Assembly (NCBI RefSeq): GCF_016086655.4
Contig: NC_052134.2
Location: 8,928,001-8,992,000, forward strand
DNA: 64,000 nt
Source: Lepeophtheirus salmonis
Lineage: Eukaryota > Arthropoda > Copepoda > Siphonostomatoida > Caligidae
Direction of reading: 5' to 3'
Positions 1-14,020 of the stretch are shown in pieces. Positions within the stretch are counted from its first letter, which is position 1; each line of letters opens with the position of its first letter. The notes under the pieces were generated by a model. That model saw nothing but the letters and a program-made list of their open reading frames with translations. It was not told the DNA's origin and ran no database searches. The position numbers and the translations under genes are program-made.

Positions 1-3000
1 TAAGCCGTCAAATTTTTTCTAACTTTCCTGAATAATTATCACCTTTCACGAGAATCAAATATTCTAAAATATAAAATGAGTATTCTTTTGTTTATACATG
101 AAATAATTACATATTTTTCTTTCTTAATTGCAACCCACCTTAAGTAATATAAAAACAGAGTCAAACATGTATGTGTTAAAAGAGAAATAAACACACATTT
201 TCGATGCCTTACTTTGTTTACTGTCATTATTGTTATTATTATCATCGTGGCATTCAAAGATCCTCTCGTATGCTTTACACTCTCACAACTAAGCCATTGT
301 AACCTATCACATGATCAATTCTTATCCGTTTGTTCGTTAAAATAGTTTGAATTCCTTTTCCATTCATTGCATATCTCACATTTTTATTGTTCAATTGGTT
401 TGAAATGTTGAAGACGCCTTTGTATCAGGTAAAGGCCATCCACCATAATTATTATAGTTTTATAAATGGCTCCAATATTACCTTTTATTATGAGCAATTA
501 ACTAATTATGCTATTTCTTATCTAAAAATACATTATAGTAATATTGGAAGTTATTTGGTCATAATCGAGCTGCACATTTAAAATATTTATATTTTTTTTT
601 TTACACAATTAGATTAAATAATAAAATTATAAATTGGTTATAATTTCATAACATTGCCTAACTTAATTGTATTTTATGTACATTTTCCTCTAATAAAATA
701 ACGTAATTAAGTTGTTATTCTTAAATATGCTGAGCAATATTTAATTAATAGCTAAATATCGTTATTTATAAATATATATTTGATTGAATGCAAAAAGCCA
801 AACATCTGCATTGGTATGTAAAAATCTCATATATATAGATGTAGATTTTACGATAAACTTTTTTATCAAATTATTTTCTTTAGAAAACTTTATATAGATT
901 ATAAAAAGGGAAATGTAAACGGCTAAGAGTCACTCTACTTTTTGGTTTTGGCTCAATTACTCAGATTTGGTATCATTTATATACATCCAAATTTAACATA
1001 GTATACTTACATATCTGTGCTATTGCTCAAAACAATTTAAAGATTGTAGTATTGAGTAGTTTTTCCACAAATTGCATTTGAGTCCAATCTGTTACAACTT
1101 TCTCTATAGTCAAGGGTGGTTGCAATTGTGAAAAAAATCGAATTTAGTTATATATTAAGAAAATGTTCGAAAATAATATACCCTGTTTTTTGGGGAATAA
1201 ATACTCTAGAACTACCATTTTTTAAATTAATTTTCCCACGTCTTTTACAACATGTCCTGTATTTCTAAAAACTTTTAAATATTTGCATATGGTCGGAAAA
1301 CTATATACGCAAGACAAAAGCAAGCTTAATCAATCACTAAATATGTAGACTCTCTTTTTAATAATTTTATAAAGATAAGATTTATGTGGCTTCGAATAAA
1401 AAAAACGCAAGTATGTACATTGAAAATAAGAAACTAAGCAATCTATTAAATTTATTTTAATAGCATTATAATTGAAAAAAATAAGAAAAAAGAAAAAAAT
1501 AGCTCTAAGGGTTGATATCTAATTTTTCTAGTAAGTATTTTTTATTTATTTAGACATTGAAAAAGTCTTAGAAAATATCTATATTTGAAATCAAACGTAA
1601 ATTTTAAATGTGTCTGAGTGTATACTAAATATTGTATCGTCTAAATATAATAATAATGAAAATTTATGTCCTCCAAATGAAAAAGTGTTCATTTGAGAAG
1701 TGTACAATTTTCCTGCCTATAAAAAAATATGCCTACTTTTGAATAAATAAAGATTTGAATGCAATTCTTTATGGCATAATTCAATATTACATAGTGATAT
1801 GGACTAACTATCAGCATTTTTAGTAATCATCTGTTGTCCAAATTAAATTAGCAACACAAACACTTTTTGATTGAAAGGGGCTCTAAAGAGACAATAAATT
1901 TTGTTAAATTAATTATGCAATCCCCAAGAATTCACTTTTCCAGGTTATATTTTTTTTCATATGCATACGTCACAAGAAAAAAGGATGAAATAACTTCATC
2001 TGCAGTATTTCCGAAGCAATGAGTTTTTGAAAAAAAAACCTTAACATAGCCAAGAGAATAAATGCGTATTGTCATTTTTTTAAAGCTTTGAGTTACCCTT
2101 TTCCTACAGTCCTATATATCATATGTTCTCATTTATAAAATAAATAAATCCTCTGTAATTTTCAAATTCATCCCTAATTTTTTTAAATTCCAAAAATTGT
2201 TTCCAAACACATTGAAAGTGTAATATTACTTAATGAATATAAAAATCCAAAGAAACCCAATCTAATAAACTAAATTGTAATGATTGTATTGAACAATAGT
2301 TTTCTAGTAATGTATTTTGTGGATTCGTCGACAATAAACAATTTATTTTGGATATGATCAATTGTAGTTTCAACTGTTTACATTAATCAATTTTTATATT
2401 TTAGTCCATCCTTTGTTCCAAAATATATAGTTTAGTTCACCGTTATCCTCATATACATTTGTCTGTATTAAAATAAATTATATTATCTGAAAATATATTT
2501 AATACCATCGTAAAACCTTAACTTCAAAGTAATATATAAGTCTTTTAAATTGTACTCAACATGATATTTTACATGTATGAATGTCTGTACCAAGAGGTAC
2601 ATCAAATATAGTATTGAACTGAATGTGCTTTGGATAAGTATCTAATAACATAGATAAAGAAAATATACAATGATCTTTGTCATGATATTAAGATGAACTT
2701 TAACTCCTGTTTAACATAACACCTCTTAATATCTGGGATTATAAAATAGCTTTATTTATTAATAAATTATTGTTACTTATCTGAAAGTAAGTCAGAGCAA
2801 TATTTGACTATTTTTAAAAGGATGGGACTTTTGACTTTTAAAAAGGAATCACCTAATAGAATTTACAAAAAATGTTAGACAGATTATTATGCAACATAAT
2901 TTTTGGGGGAAATTTTTATCTTCGTAAACATTGATGATTATCCTATGTAATGGTTTCAAAATGTTTGACATATATCATTTTATTCTTTTTTTTAAAACAA

Positions 3001-4189
3001 AATGTATACTTATAAGCAGAGCTCCAGCGTCGGAATCGGTGATATTTTTGGTGAAGCCAGAAAATTTGTACTCACTCCAACTCCGACAACAAAAATTATT
3101 ATAGTTTATGTACACAAAACTTATTTATAATCTAAGGCTTATATTGAGTATTCACCAAGTTATTTTCTAAATGTTTATAAATTATAAGGATTAAGTAGTA
3201 CCCAACATAACAACTTAGACTTTAGAAAAGTGCTTGGGAATTGTGATTGTATGAACGATAAAGCACGTTAAAAAATTGTGAAGTAAACTTATAAATGAGT
3301 TAACTGATATAATTTATCAATTTAAAAAAAATAATAATATTGAAATAGTTATAAATACGCAAAAATACTTTTGGATCAGCATTTTTAAAACTGCATACGT
3401 ATGTGTGTAAATAAAAAATGATTTTTGAAAAAAGTATCTTAATTTTGAATAAATTTTATCCGTTTTTGTTACGTGAAAGTGCTGACAATTGTTTTTCGAT
3501 CTGACATTTTGGTATAATCAATAGTATAATAGCTGTAGAAACAAGAGTTTGAAAGAGTATACAATGCGTCTGTGCTGATAATCATACAATTACCGATGAA
3601 TAGATACACTCATTAAATATGATATATTAGAATAAAGTGCTTATTGAGGGACATCTATAGGTTTTTTTTAACAAAGAGAGTCACATCAATTCTACATCAA
3701 GTTTCTATGAGTTGTGTTACTTATATAAGCTAACAATCTAATACTGTTGCATTAACTACGGCCTCAGATCATGGTGAGTACACCCAATCCAGAGCTGTGA
3801 CACATTTTCTAAATTTTTAACCTCAAAATAATTATTTCATGTTAATTCATTTGATTATTCAGCTTTGATTATTTTCAACCTTTTTAATTTTTATTAAAAT
3901 ATAATTATTTTAGGGTAATTAAAGAGTCCAATGTTGTTAATTTAGTGATATATTAGTGTTTAAAATATAAAAAGCAACTGAGGGACAAGCTAGTTCACAC
4001 TTATTGAATAAAGTTGATAAATATATATAAAAAAGGAAGAAATTATATCTTTCTAATTTTGTTGTGAGTAGTGAACGGTAGCTGAACCTTAATTATTGAA
4101 AATTGAGATAGTTGGAAATAGTGTTATCATTATACGAATATATAAATACTTTTCGATTCTTTTCCAAAAAAAAAATATATAGATAAAAA

Positions 4190-5700
4190 AATGTCGATAA
4201 GGGTAATTTTCATTTTTATTCTTGCTTTTTTATTAAGAAAAATTTTTCTACGTGAAAAGGGGAATGGGTGTAACACATTTGAGGGCTATGTCATTGGCAA
4301 TATGCATGCCAAAGATACAAAAAAAGCTGTGGATCAACCTCCTACCCGAATTGTTGGTATCCTTTGGTCATTTCTTAAGGAGAAGGTCTCTGCCCATTAC
4401 ATAGACATATGCTAGGCACTTTGGTCTAACCTTGACTATTACCGTCAAAGCCGTGCGATGCTCCCAAGAGTTAGATTTGGTAGGTGGAAGCACCTATTAG
4501 ATTTTTCAGATGGAAAACTTAAATCTTTGATTTATTTTACCTCTGGGCATTGTCTCCTTCACCAAAATTATCCCTTTTTGCAACATGAAGTCGTGGGGGT
4601 AACCACAAGTTAAACATGACGTTATTATTGCTAGATGCCGAAATATGTCGATTAAGCATTTCGTTTTTCCCTCAATGCTCAACTGCACCTATACTGTCCC
4701 AGTAACACGGAAAACCGGAGTATTTTGTATACCCTACTTGATAAAATAAAAGAAAGTTAACCATTTTCAAATCGATAGAAATTAACTCCCATGAACACGA
4801 TATTGAAAACTTTATAGAACAAGCTTTATGTTGTTATATTCTTGTATAAAATTTGCAAAATGACCTATTAGTACAGTGCCATATATATTTTTATTCTGTA
4901 ATAGAGCACATTTCAAACTTTTTTTAGAACTGTTACCAAAATGTCTCTAATCCCTTGAATAATATACTAGCAATCCTAAAAGAAGTATCCCTTCTATATT
5001 TATGTAAAAGACAAGATGGTCATCTGAATAAGAGTAATCATGTAGTTCTGCTTCCCTATCAGGATATAATGAGGAATTTGTGCCAACCTTCAGCATTCGA
5101 TTCAATTGCCATTTTCTGGACAATAGTTTAGCAGGCTCTAGATACAGATTTTAAGCAAATCATTCATAGGAGACTGAGTAAACAGAATTGTTTTGTCATA
5201 ATCTTCATCAGATTACTGAAAAATATCTTTATTTTTATCTTCATCACTAGCAACAGGTGAGGAAATTGTATGTTTTATCTCTTCTTGTAAGCTCAGTAAA
5301 TATTGGTAAATGTATTTTCTTCACTCTGGGTAATTGGTAAAATACCCAAGAGATACTTTGGTATTGCAAGTATTCCTTATATGAAACCTTTTACATTTAC
5401 AAAGGCAGAATAGGAAAGATCTAAATTATTGTTGAATTCTCTCCCAGCCACTAGCACTCTTAATTTTAGTTTGTCACTTTTTTCTTCAGACTATGATCTC
5501 ACAACATCAAAACAAGTTTTGCATACTTTATTAGACTCCCAATATTTGTCTTAGTCTCCAAATACGCAAAAACACGTTATTTACAAAGTCAGTAATATTA
5601 AGCCTCTGAATATTCAAAGTAAAGCTTCCACAAATATAGCCAAATAATTGGATCATTTGAGCACTTTCTTCTGTGAGATGTAGAGGCTATTATTAGAGAA
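4190..5700 (-). pseudogene. Decayed transposase-like gene, left-arm copy
   Basis: Reading the minus strand from 5,700 down gives pieces of a protein family I remember as widespread in arthropod and Hydra genomes and probably transposon-encoded. The clearest match is GYTKYSGFPCYWDS at about 4,690-4,733, where the family has a GYTKY..FLC.WDS block. Frames are broken throughout by stops and indels. The same element is at 42,850-43,600 in the right arm, so it was inserted before the inverted duplication. The part from about 4,190 to 4,940 is missing in the right arm. The ORF on + at 4,191-4,415 overlaps this and I do not treat it as a gene. Family assignment is from memory; moderate confidence. 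Confidence 0.45.
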
Positions 5701-6584
5701 GCAATAATATTAATTTTATGTGTTGTGCATTGACGTATGTCAAGAAAACGAAAGTATTTTACAGGTTTTTCTTTAAATTCATGAAATGTAATTGCATATC
5801 AAAAGCTAAAAAACGTGGTATGGTAAAAGAAATACACTATCAGATTTTAATTTAGCACCCTCAAGTAGGTCAAAAATGTTTCTCAAATGTTTTGCCTAAA
5901 AAAATTATGATCAATAAAAGTTATACTACAGAAAAATATCGTTACCTATGGCTTGAGTTTTATGTCTAAAGTTTTATATGAACATTGCACATACGTAAGG
6001 TTTTAGTGTATACAAGCTGAATAATATGACAAAAAGTAAGCTTTTTGCAATTATACTTTTAACCTTTGTAACTGGTGGGAAAAATTTGGATTTACATACA
6101 TTTTGGTTCGGAGATATTTAGTCTCTAGTGTAAATTGTAAATTATCAATAGTCAATGTTGCAAATAAAAAAATATTTCGATCAAAGTAAAAAATAACTTA
6201 AATACCGTGGAGTCTGACGAGTACTTTGACTCTATATATGAAAATGATTAGACTTGTATTTTTTTGGGGGAAAAACAAACAAACAAAATACTTACCCTTC
6301 ATACAATTGGATCATTAGTACCTTTTGCATCAACAAAACATATCTTAGTGAAGAGTTAGTTTAGATTTTGGAAGCGAACATAACACATTATGAAATATCA
6401 AAAACATCAAATTATCTCTGATATTATGACAAATACTCACAGTCCACAAGAAGAAAATAAAAGATAACTCATGAAAGTTTCGAGATATTATTGTAAAAAT
6501 TTGCTGTTTAATAATTGATCAATTGTAGCAAAGTTTGAAAAAATATATGTTTTTTTCGGTCCTTCATTTACGAGTATGGAAGGT

Positions 6585-7395
6585 AAACTTGATGCCGTCG
6601 TCAAGCTTTATTGTTTGGGGAAGAACAAACCAGATATTTTGAAGGCCTTACAGATTAACACAACCTCAACATAAATAGATCCATTGAGATAAATACTGTC
6701 AAAGATCGTCCTCAAAGTGGTCAACCACAAACATCACGAATTACGAAGAACATCAAAATTATACAAGAGGAGCCTCCATAAAATGGGCATAGATTTACTC
6801 ATGAGCCACACAATAATGAACAAACGTGATGAATGAAGACTTGAAGATGTTATCTTATTGTTATCTGAAGAGGCAGCTCCTTTTGGTCAAAAAAAGAAAA
6901 AAATAGTCAACCAAAGCAAGAAACTCCTCAGGCTTCCAAAATTATTTTATGTCATAAGAAAGTTTTTTCGATTGGGATTAAAATAAACTCTCAAGAAGAT
7001 TAGGTTTTAGCTAAAGAAGAATATGATACACCCTATAGAATATATCCGACGCAAAAACCACAGTCAGTGATTGTCTGGGGAAACGTCCGTAAATCCAATA
7101 AGGCACCCCCTAGTCCTTGTGGCCTCGAGAGTAAAAAAGAACAGCTTAAAGTATGTAAATACCATCCTGGAGAGTGGTCTTCTTCTATGGTCAAACTCCT
7201 ACTTCAAAAAAGAGATTTATACCTTCTAACAAGGTGGTGCTCCTTTTTATACGTTCAATATGATGCAAGAGTAATCTCCCTATCTTTTGAAGCCGTGACT
7301 TTGCCCTTCATTCAGTCCGGATTTGCTACATTGAAGACCCCCTAATTCGAGAATTGGACAAAACTCCAATGGAAATGGTCCGTGCCTGCTACAAT
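6585..7395 (+). pseudogene. Tc1/mariner-type transposase relic
   Basis: Fragments of a Tc1/mariner DDE transposase in family order. At 6,595-6,640 is a helix-turn-helix-like piece, at 6,700-6,735 DRPQSGQPQTS (the DRPRSGRP linker), at 7,067-7,110 IVWGNVRKSNKAP, at 7,215-7,260 a degraded QQDGAP..HT block, and at 7,340-7,395 ELDKTPMEMVRACYNAS near the C-terminus. Several frameshifts and stops separate the pieces. The Asp of the QQDGAP block reads Gly (QGGAP), so a catalytic acid is lost as well. About 800 bp, a little shorter than the usual 1.0-kb coding region. Lies inside the left-arm-only insertion. Confidence 0.75.
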
Positions 7396-7913
7396 GCCTC
7401 TATATTATTAATATCATTCTCACATCAAGTATTTAATATATTTTTCTGATTTAACTAAATATACGCATGATGATGAACTTTTTGTTGTATGTGAAATATT
7501 AGTATTCAAAAGCTTACTTTAAATTATAAATCGACATTTTTAGGCATTAATAAATCTGTTTTTTTAGAAATGGATATTTTTAAGACAGGTTATCAATAGA
7601 ATAACTCTCTGACTTTTCATGATTTTTATGCCCTGATAAAAGAGCATAGTCATTCTCGCATCTGAAAAAAACGTTACTCACTTTTACAAAAAATTGGCAA
7701 TACTAAAAATATGTATTGTAGATCTATCTTCAATTTTGTTCACACAATTTTTTTCTCTCTCGTGTTTACTTAACTGATACTTCATCAGTCAGTCCTTTAT
7801 AGTGAGTACTCAAATAAGAAGTGACAAATTTATAAATGAGTTCAGTTATGAGGAAGTACAGTGATAGTTATGATTGTGAAGAGGTATGGAATACTTACTA
7901 ATTATGCCTTTTA

Positions 7914-8060
7914 TTAACCCTTTAACTGGGATATTTTACACCTGCATATTTATAAAACGACTTCTTATTCCTCTGAATTTATATTTGAACCCCAATACTT
8001 TTCAGTATGCGTACATAAACTTTTGCAATTCTTTTTTACTTTGATACTATCTTGCTTATG
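7914..8060. repeat. Dispersed repeat, copy 1 (partner at 58,437)
   Basis: Starts TTAACCCTTTAACTGGGATA and runs with clear similarity to 58,437-58,560, including a shared 'acttcttaytcctytgaat' block about 50 bases in. The TTAA followed by CCC resembles the target site plus terminus of a piggyBac-type element, but I find no transposase and no opposite end, so the class is a guess. Confidence 0.45.
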
Positions 8061-8230
8061 ATTAATTATTATTTTTAGTAATTATTTATTCAAGGTTTAG
8101 TTACTTTATTTTAGGGTTTTGGTTCAACGTAGTTCTTTTGTTTTTCCTTCTGATTTAATGGATTCTACTTTATTTATATTTTTGTAGAATTTATCGTTTT
8201 TACTTTAAAAATAACAAATTATATCTTTAT

Positions 8231-8460
8231 AAAACCCTAAGCTCATGTAGCTTAGATTATTTAAAAAAAAAAAAAAAAAATATTCACACAACTATTACAA
8301 ACATATTAATTGATATTTACAAGTGCAAAATCTATTAAAAAAATAAGATGACGTAATTATTTTTATCATGTAATTAAAAATGTTTAATTTTTTTTGAGTT
8401 TTTTTATGAAAAGGATGTTCACAGAGTAGATTAAATGCAGGCAAAATAACATTTCATTCA
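8231..8460. repeat. Dispersed repeat family, copy 1
   Basis: Similar to 12,376-12,600 and, over its later two thirds, to 60,290-60,450. Shared parts: a block with 'ctcatgtagcttag' or 'ctcatggtgcttag', an A or T run, then 'ttaattgatatttacaagtgcaaaat' like sequence, then near the end 'aaaaggatgttcac'. Contains an A run of 18 at about 8,263. Class of element unknown. Confidence 0.45.
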
Positions 8461-11400
8461 AGATATTATAATATTTTGATAACTCTGGTCAACATTTTTT
8501 TTACGGAATGTATGAACTTTTTTGACAAAACATGTTAATTATTTAAATGCTAAATTCATATTTGCCCCTATATTTCCTTACACCTACTCATATTTGCAGT
8601 TAAACATTGAAAATTTAAATGCTTATAACTTTTTAAATTTGGGATCAATTTTTTTTGGCAAATGTTATGTCTTTCTAAATGCATAATTTGTACTTTGGTA
8701 GGGAAGGGTGTGGCCAAATGAGTGTATTTCAGATTTCAGCTTATAACTTTTGACTTACAAAAATTATAATTTAATCAGTAGAATATCTTAATGTAGCCTA
8801 TACTATTGGTCATAGAACTGTATATATACCATCAAATGTATTAGTTTCTTACATGACTTTTTAGCTTTTAATATTAAATTATCTAAATAACTATTTTTTC
8901 TAACATGGGGTCAAACTGGGCTACTTTAAGTAATTAATGACTTCATATTTATAAATTGAAATTAATTATTTTGTTTTTAAAATATACATCAACACAAAAG
9001 GATTGACTTAAAGAAAATTAATCTCAGCACCCAAATAAAGATGCCCTATAATTATTTAAGTGGGGCATAATTATACCTAATTACCTGTTTGCCTCTAGAG
9101 ATACTTACTTTTTTTGATTAAATTGAAACTTTCATTTTTTCCAAATAAATACTATCTAGAAGAAATTCATAGCTCAGACCTGTAATTCTTTGAAGTTAAC
9201 ATGAAATATTTCAAAAGTTCATTTATTTTCTTACAACGAACCTCCAAAATAATCTCATTTGACCTCACACTATATTATTTTTTGACAGTTTATTGTTTTA
9301 AATCAACGATCATGCATATAAATTATTTTAACTATCCTAATTGATATTTAACGTTTTTTTATGCAAATCCCTATTTGAATATAAGATATTCAAATATGTT
9401 TCTCCCTTTAATTTTCATTTTATATGAATGTGGTTTTTATTATGCATTATTGAAAAAAACAAACAAAATGAAACTAATTTATAAATATATAAATTATTTT
9501 TATTATCTTAAATGTTTTTGCATATCCAACATTCCTACTAAATTGTATGTTCAACTCTATTGTAATATATCTTTATTTAGTATTTTGTTGTACACAATGC
9601 TCAAAAAAGTAGTTTATTTTAAAAGTCAACCAACTTTTGCCGAAGAATTGAAATTGTGTTTTTTGATTGTTTTGACCTCAAAACATGAACATATCCTTAA
9701 TATATCAAAAGTGTGATTTTATGGTGTAGATAGATTTGTTAAGCAATAAATCTTTAGTTACTAATACACTCTTAATTTTTTTAAGGTGTTCTTTTTTATT
9801 ATTATGAATAATAATAAATATTTATTTCTTAGTAATCAAAAGTAATTAATTTGCTAAACTTTCAACGAAATGGTCAATTTGTAGTAACATTTTTCTTCAT
9901 CTTATGTATTTTCTCCGTTTTATTAAAATATACAAAAGTAATTAAAATATGTTTGGAGTCTGGATAAATGTATCTACAAACGTCATTAAATACTATTGTC
10001 TTTTATTTATATCTTTTAAGGACATTTTTTTTCGACAAACACTCTGTAGCCACAAAATTAGAAACTTTGGATTATTACGACCAATTTCATATTTCTAGAT
10101 GTTAAAGTGATGAGGAATACAAAATATTAATCTAAGTGCAAAATAAGTCAATATTTTTAGACTAGTGTAATCTAATCATCAATTTGTTAAATGATTTCTC
10201 AAGCTGTAGAATCAAATTTAACAAAGTAAAATATGTGCAACCCTTTCAATTATACATATTTTAGCCATTTTATGAAAATTGCATTATAAAAATGATGTAT
10301 CATCTTTCCTCCAATCACTTGGTTAGACACAAACAAAAAACATAAATAAAAATTGAATTATATTGTTGCTAGAATAAATTCAATGATGGATTACCCCAAT
10401 TTTGATTTTTGGCAAAAGAAAGAGACGAGATAAAATATAGTACACATAAAATGTAATCTCATGAGGTATTTAATGTTGAAACATTTGTTTTTGAATCATG
10501 TTCTTTCTTCAAATTGTCTCTTCACTCACACGCTGAAAATGCTTATGAACTTGTAACTCCAATGACACATTGCAAATTTTTTTTTCTAACCAAATAAAAC
10601 CACATTCCTTATTCTTATTGTGTCCGTAGAACACAAAAAAGAAACCTCTAAAGGCTTAATCTTTTTACCTTTATGAAAAATAACGTTTTTATAGTATTAT
10701 TTCAATTTAAAGCCATGTTTCAACTTAAAATAATTACAATATAGACAAAATAAAAGTTTATATCAAATGTAGAACATTGGAGTATATATAATATCCATGA
10801 TTTATTTTGCTATCTTAATTACCATTCCTACTAAAAAATCATAAAAAAATCGTGCAATATGAAGTCTATTATTTGGAAAGCAATATGTGTTTATACATAT
10901 TTCAATTGCTTTATATATATTATAGCTAAAACTAAAGTTTAAACCTTATATTAAAACTTCAAAAGATTTAGTACAATATATTAAAAATGTCAATTTTGAT
11001 TGTTTTTTATTTTATTTTTTCGTTTCACTTTTAGTTGTATATGAGCTTCAAGTATTTAGTAAATAAGCAATGTAAAGTTGTGTGAAAAAGTTTCCAAAAT
11101 TAAATGTTATTAAGACTATTTTTGTCTAATAGTTCATTTTTGAGGCAAAATTATTAAACCCAATTGAAATAAGCTTCCTATCCAATGTATTTGATTATTA
11201 TTAATGATATATATGTATAATCACAAATTGATATCTAATTTCGAAACTTTGCTCACACTAAAAAAAAATTACATAATAACTAATTCATTTTTGTATGTTT
11301 TTGTCAATTGATTTTGTAATATTATGATTATTTTTCATCAAAATATGGCTTTAATTCGAAATTATACTGTAATAGTCCCTTTTCATAAAAAATGAGATAA

Positions 11401-12039
11401 AAACTCCTAACGCCAAATCTATGTCTGTTTAACGTTTGAATGGTCATTTTTGTGTCGTTTTGTTAAATGATAATGGGGGCTAGACAACGAGTGTTGCAAA
11501 CTTGAATTTTGTTCAGAGTGTTAGGAGATAAAAATAAGTATTTACAATTTGTAAATTAGGTATGTATGTAAAGGAATAAGATAATAAAGTTAAAAGCTAA
11601 CAGATAAATATTTTATATACCATATTATGCAGTACATTGATTTTCTAATATTGTAGTTTCTAATTTTGTATTCGGGATCGAAGTTTTGGAAATTATATAT
11701 AAATGGTGGACTAATGTTTTAAAAAAAGACAATTTTCTTAGTTGATCAATATTTCTTGAACATTTTCCAAACAGAGCTGAAAATCAGCATACTAAAAGTA
11801 GTTGTCAATGTGGCTAAATTTAGGGGCCCTACAACTGGCTAAAATTAAAAATATTTATTTAATAATTTTAAATGGTCGTTGTAGTCTGTGATAAATAATC
11901 AGAGATGAAAAATGCCCTATATTGCAACTCAAGTCTGATATCTTTGCTCATAAGTCAACGACCTTTAATATTATCATCCAGTCCAGTTTGAGTCCACATC
12001 AACATACATATACCTTAAATATTACTCATAATCAAGTGT

Positions 12040-13440
12040 AATATTTGTAAAATTCGAATAGCGTGTCTAAACAAAGCGGGGAACCAAAACTTGCAGAATC
12101 ATGATTAAATTACAAAAAACTTGATTTTTGTGGAATCATTAAGAAACAACCCAAATCTATTTGAGATATGTTTAAATAATATATTTAATGTCTTCTTTCA
12201 CATGCAATAAAAGCCTCAACACATCAAAAAGCTAAACAACTCTTCACTTTGAAGGTCATTTCCCATGCTGCCATGATGGCTCGTGGCGAATTCAAATTTA
12301 AGTATGAGGTATAGCAGACATTCATTTTAAGAAATCCTAAGCCTCAAAGCATACACTGACAAACTATTTCTTGTTAAAACCCCAAACTCATGGTGCTTAG
12401 GTTTTTTAAATGAGACTTTTTTTTTTGGATATCATATATATTTATACAATTACTTTTAGCAGTTTAATTAATATTTACGATTGCAAAATGAATGGAATAG
12501 TTATATAATACAATGTTTAAATGACGGGATTATTATGATCTATTAACAATTTATCATTTAATGAAATACTTTTTTTATTTTTGCCCTGTTCATTAAATGT
12601 CATAAAAATAAGAACAACAGAAGATTAAAAATTCACTCAAAAAATGAGTATATTAGAATTTAAAGTTCTAAAGCAATTCAATTATTTTTTAAATTTTAAA
12701 TACTATGTATGTGAGCTCATTAAAATTAAGAAACTAAATTATTATTAATAAGAAATAATAATTACAATATATTTAAACAATTAATTACATTTTAATTTAA
12801 TTTAATTGTCTGATTCGCACAATCAATTGCATTTATCCACAATTTAATTCTCTTCATGTATTTTGGATGCTTAAAACATTTTTATGAACGATATTCCTAA
12901 TGATTTTTTATTAATGGGAGATCGATTTTAACAGTGCACTCCACTACACATGACCATTATTAAAAATATATTGCATCTAATCATTGGCTAATTATATTAC
13001 ATAAATAAATTAAGTGTTCTATTTACTAAATAGAGCATCTACAAAATCTTTGAGGAATGTATAGCACTTGCCAATTTTAAAACAATCATGAACAAAAAAT
13101 TAAAAAAAAAGTGCTCCTTTTGCCGAGTGACACCTCTTCATTTTTTAGTCCTTTAGTCGATACTATTGGCTAAATAAATAAAAGGCTTGTTATCCTAAGC
13201 TGCGTAATGTATAATTTTGGAAGGATTGTCATCAGACACACATAGGCAATAGCTTATATGCGTTTCAAATGTTTATAATCGGCTATTAGGGGCCTTTATA
13301 TAAAGTTAGCAACTAACACTGTTCAGCAAAAATACAATTTTTATTTCTAATTAACACTAACCCGGATTTCGAACTTTTCACGTTCCTTAAACATGTGATT
13401 TCCAAAAAAATTTCTTATATCAAAGAGTTTATATTTTGAT
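12040..13440. other. Left-arm segment without right-arm partner
   Basis: Between the anchors 12,040/41,190 and 13,440/37,930 the left arm has these 1.4 kb where the right arm has a LINE of about 3.2 kb. I could not match any of it to the LINE. It holds the dispersed repeat at 12,376-12,600 and otherwise unidentified A/T-rich sequence. Either it was inserted here, or it is ancestral and was lost on the right around the time the LINE went in. Confidence 0.4.
12376..12600. repeat. Dispersed repeat family, copy 2
   Basis: Second copy of the family described at 8,231-8,460, same orientation, separated from it by about 4.1 kb. No coding content. Confidence 0.45.
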
Positions 13441-13660
13441 ACTGTAAGATAATATATAACTTCTATTTTCATGATATATGTATTAATGAAACATAATTAT
13501 ACAACCCTCAAATTTTTATTTATTAAAAATATCTCAATTCTTCATGAAATATAAAGTAATTAAATTATTTCACATGACTTATAGTATTATTGAAAAAACT
13601 ATCTTACCCTTGCTATATAAGGACAAACACACAAAATAAATTGAATAAGCTGTTTATTAG

Positions 13661-14020
13661 ACCTGTTCATATTTTAACTTTTTTTTCAAACCTTTTAATA
13701 TTTGACTTTTTCCCGTTTTATAAGTTCTTAAGAAACTAAATTTACAAGTCATTTGGGTTTTACACCGCGGCTATTTCTGTTACATGGGCTTTGAAAATTT
13801 ATTGTTGGTGGCTCTAAAACATGGCAAAAAAAACGCTTCACAACAGCTTATCTTATAGCATTGCTATGTGTATCAAATCAAAGCCAATAAAATGTGCTTC
13901 AATTTCTATAATTATGTTATTAATCTTTTATTTGTGCCATGGGTAAATTTTACCCTAGATATTAAAAAATGCTTGTTTATTTTTTTATATTTTTGAATAT
14001 TTTATTTTTATTTTTGAAAA
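13661..14020 (+). repeat. Left terminal inverted repeat of the 13.6-kb element
   Basis: Pairs with 14,968-15,345 in reverse complement. Shared landmarks include the 'aatatttgactttttcccg' block, 'gaaaatttattgttggtg', 'caaagccaataaaatg' and 'atattaaaaaatgcttg', in the same order from the outside in. Confidence 0.8.

Larger units (their letters stand above)
5890..10040. mobile_element. Left-arm-only insertion of about 4.1 kb
   Basis: Arm-to-arm matching is lost just after about 5,880 and resumes at 10,046 (matching 42,540 in the right arm), so this block is either inserted in the left arm or deleted from the right. It contains the dead Tc1/mariner transposase at 6,585-7,395, a possible TTAA-flanked repeat start at 7,914, a dispersed repeat at 8,231-8,460, and otherwise A/T-rich sequence from 8,460 to 10,040, including a 113-codon ORF at 9,375-9,716 whose protein is low-complexity (Tyr, Leu, Phe and Lys rich) and unidentified. 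I see no clear terminal repeats, so it may be several nested insertions. Confidence 0.55.

Noticed and set aside
3015..3095. hAT-like terminus with 'gtcggaatcggt' and 'ctccaactccgac'
   Set aside because: It resembles ends of some hAT elements, but no second end or target duplication was found and the mirror arm has diverged here, so support is too thin.
9375..9716. 113-codon ORF as a gene
   Set aside because: Low-complexity composition expected from A/T-rich DNA, within an arm-specific insertion, with no motif.
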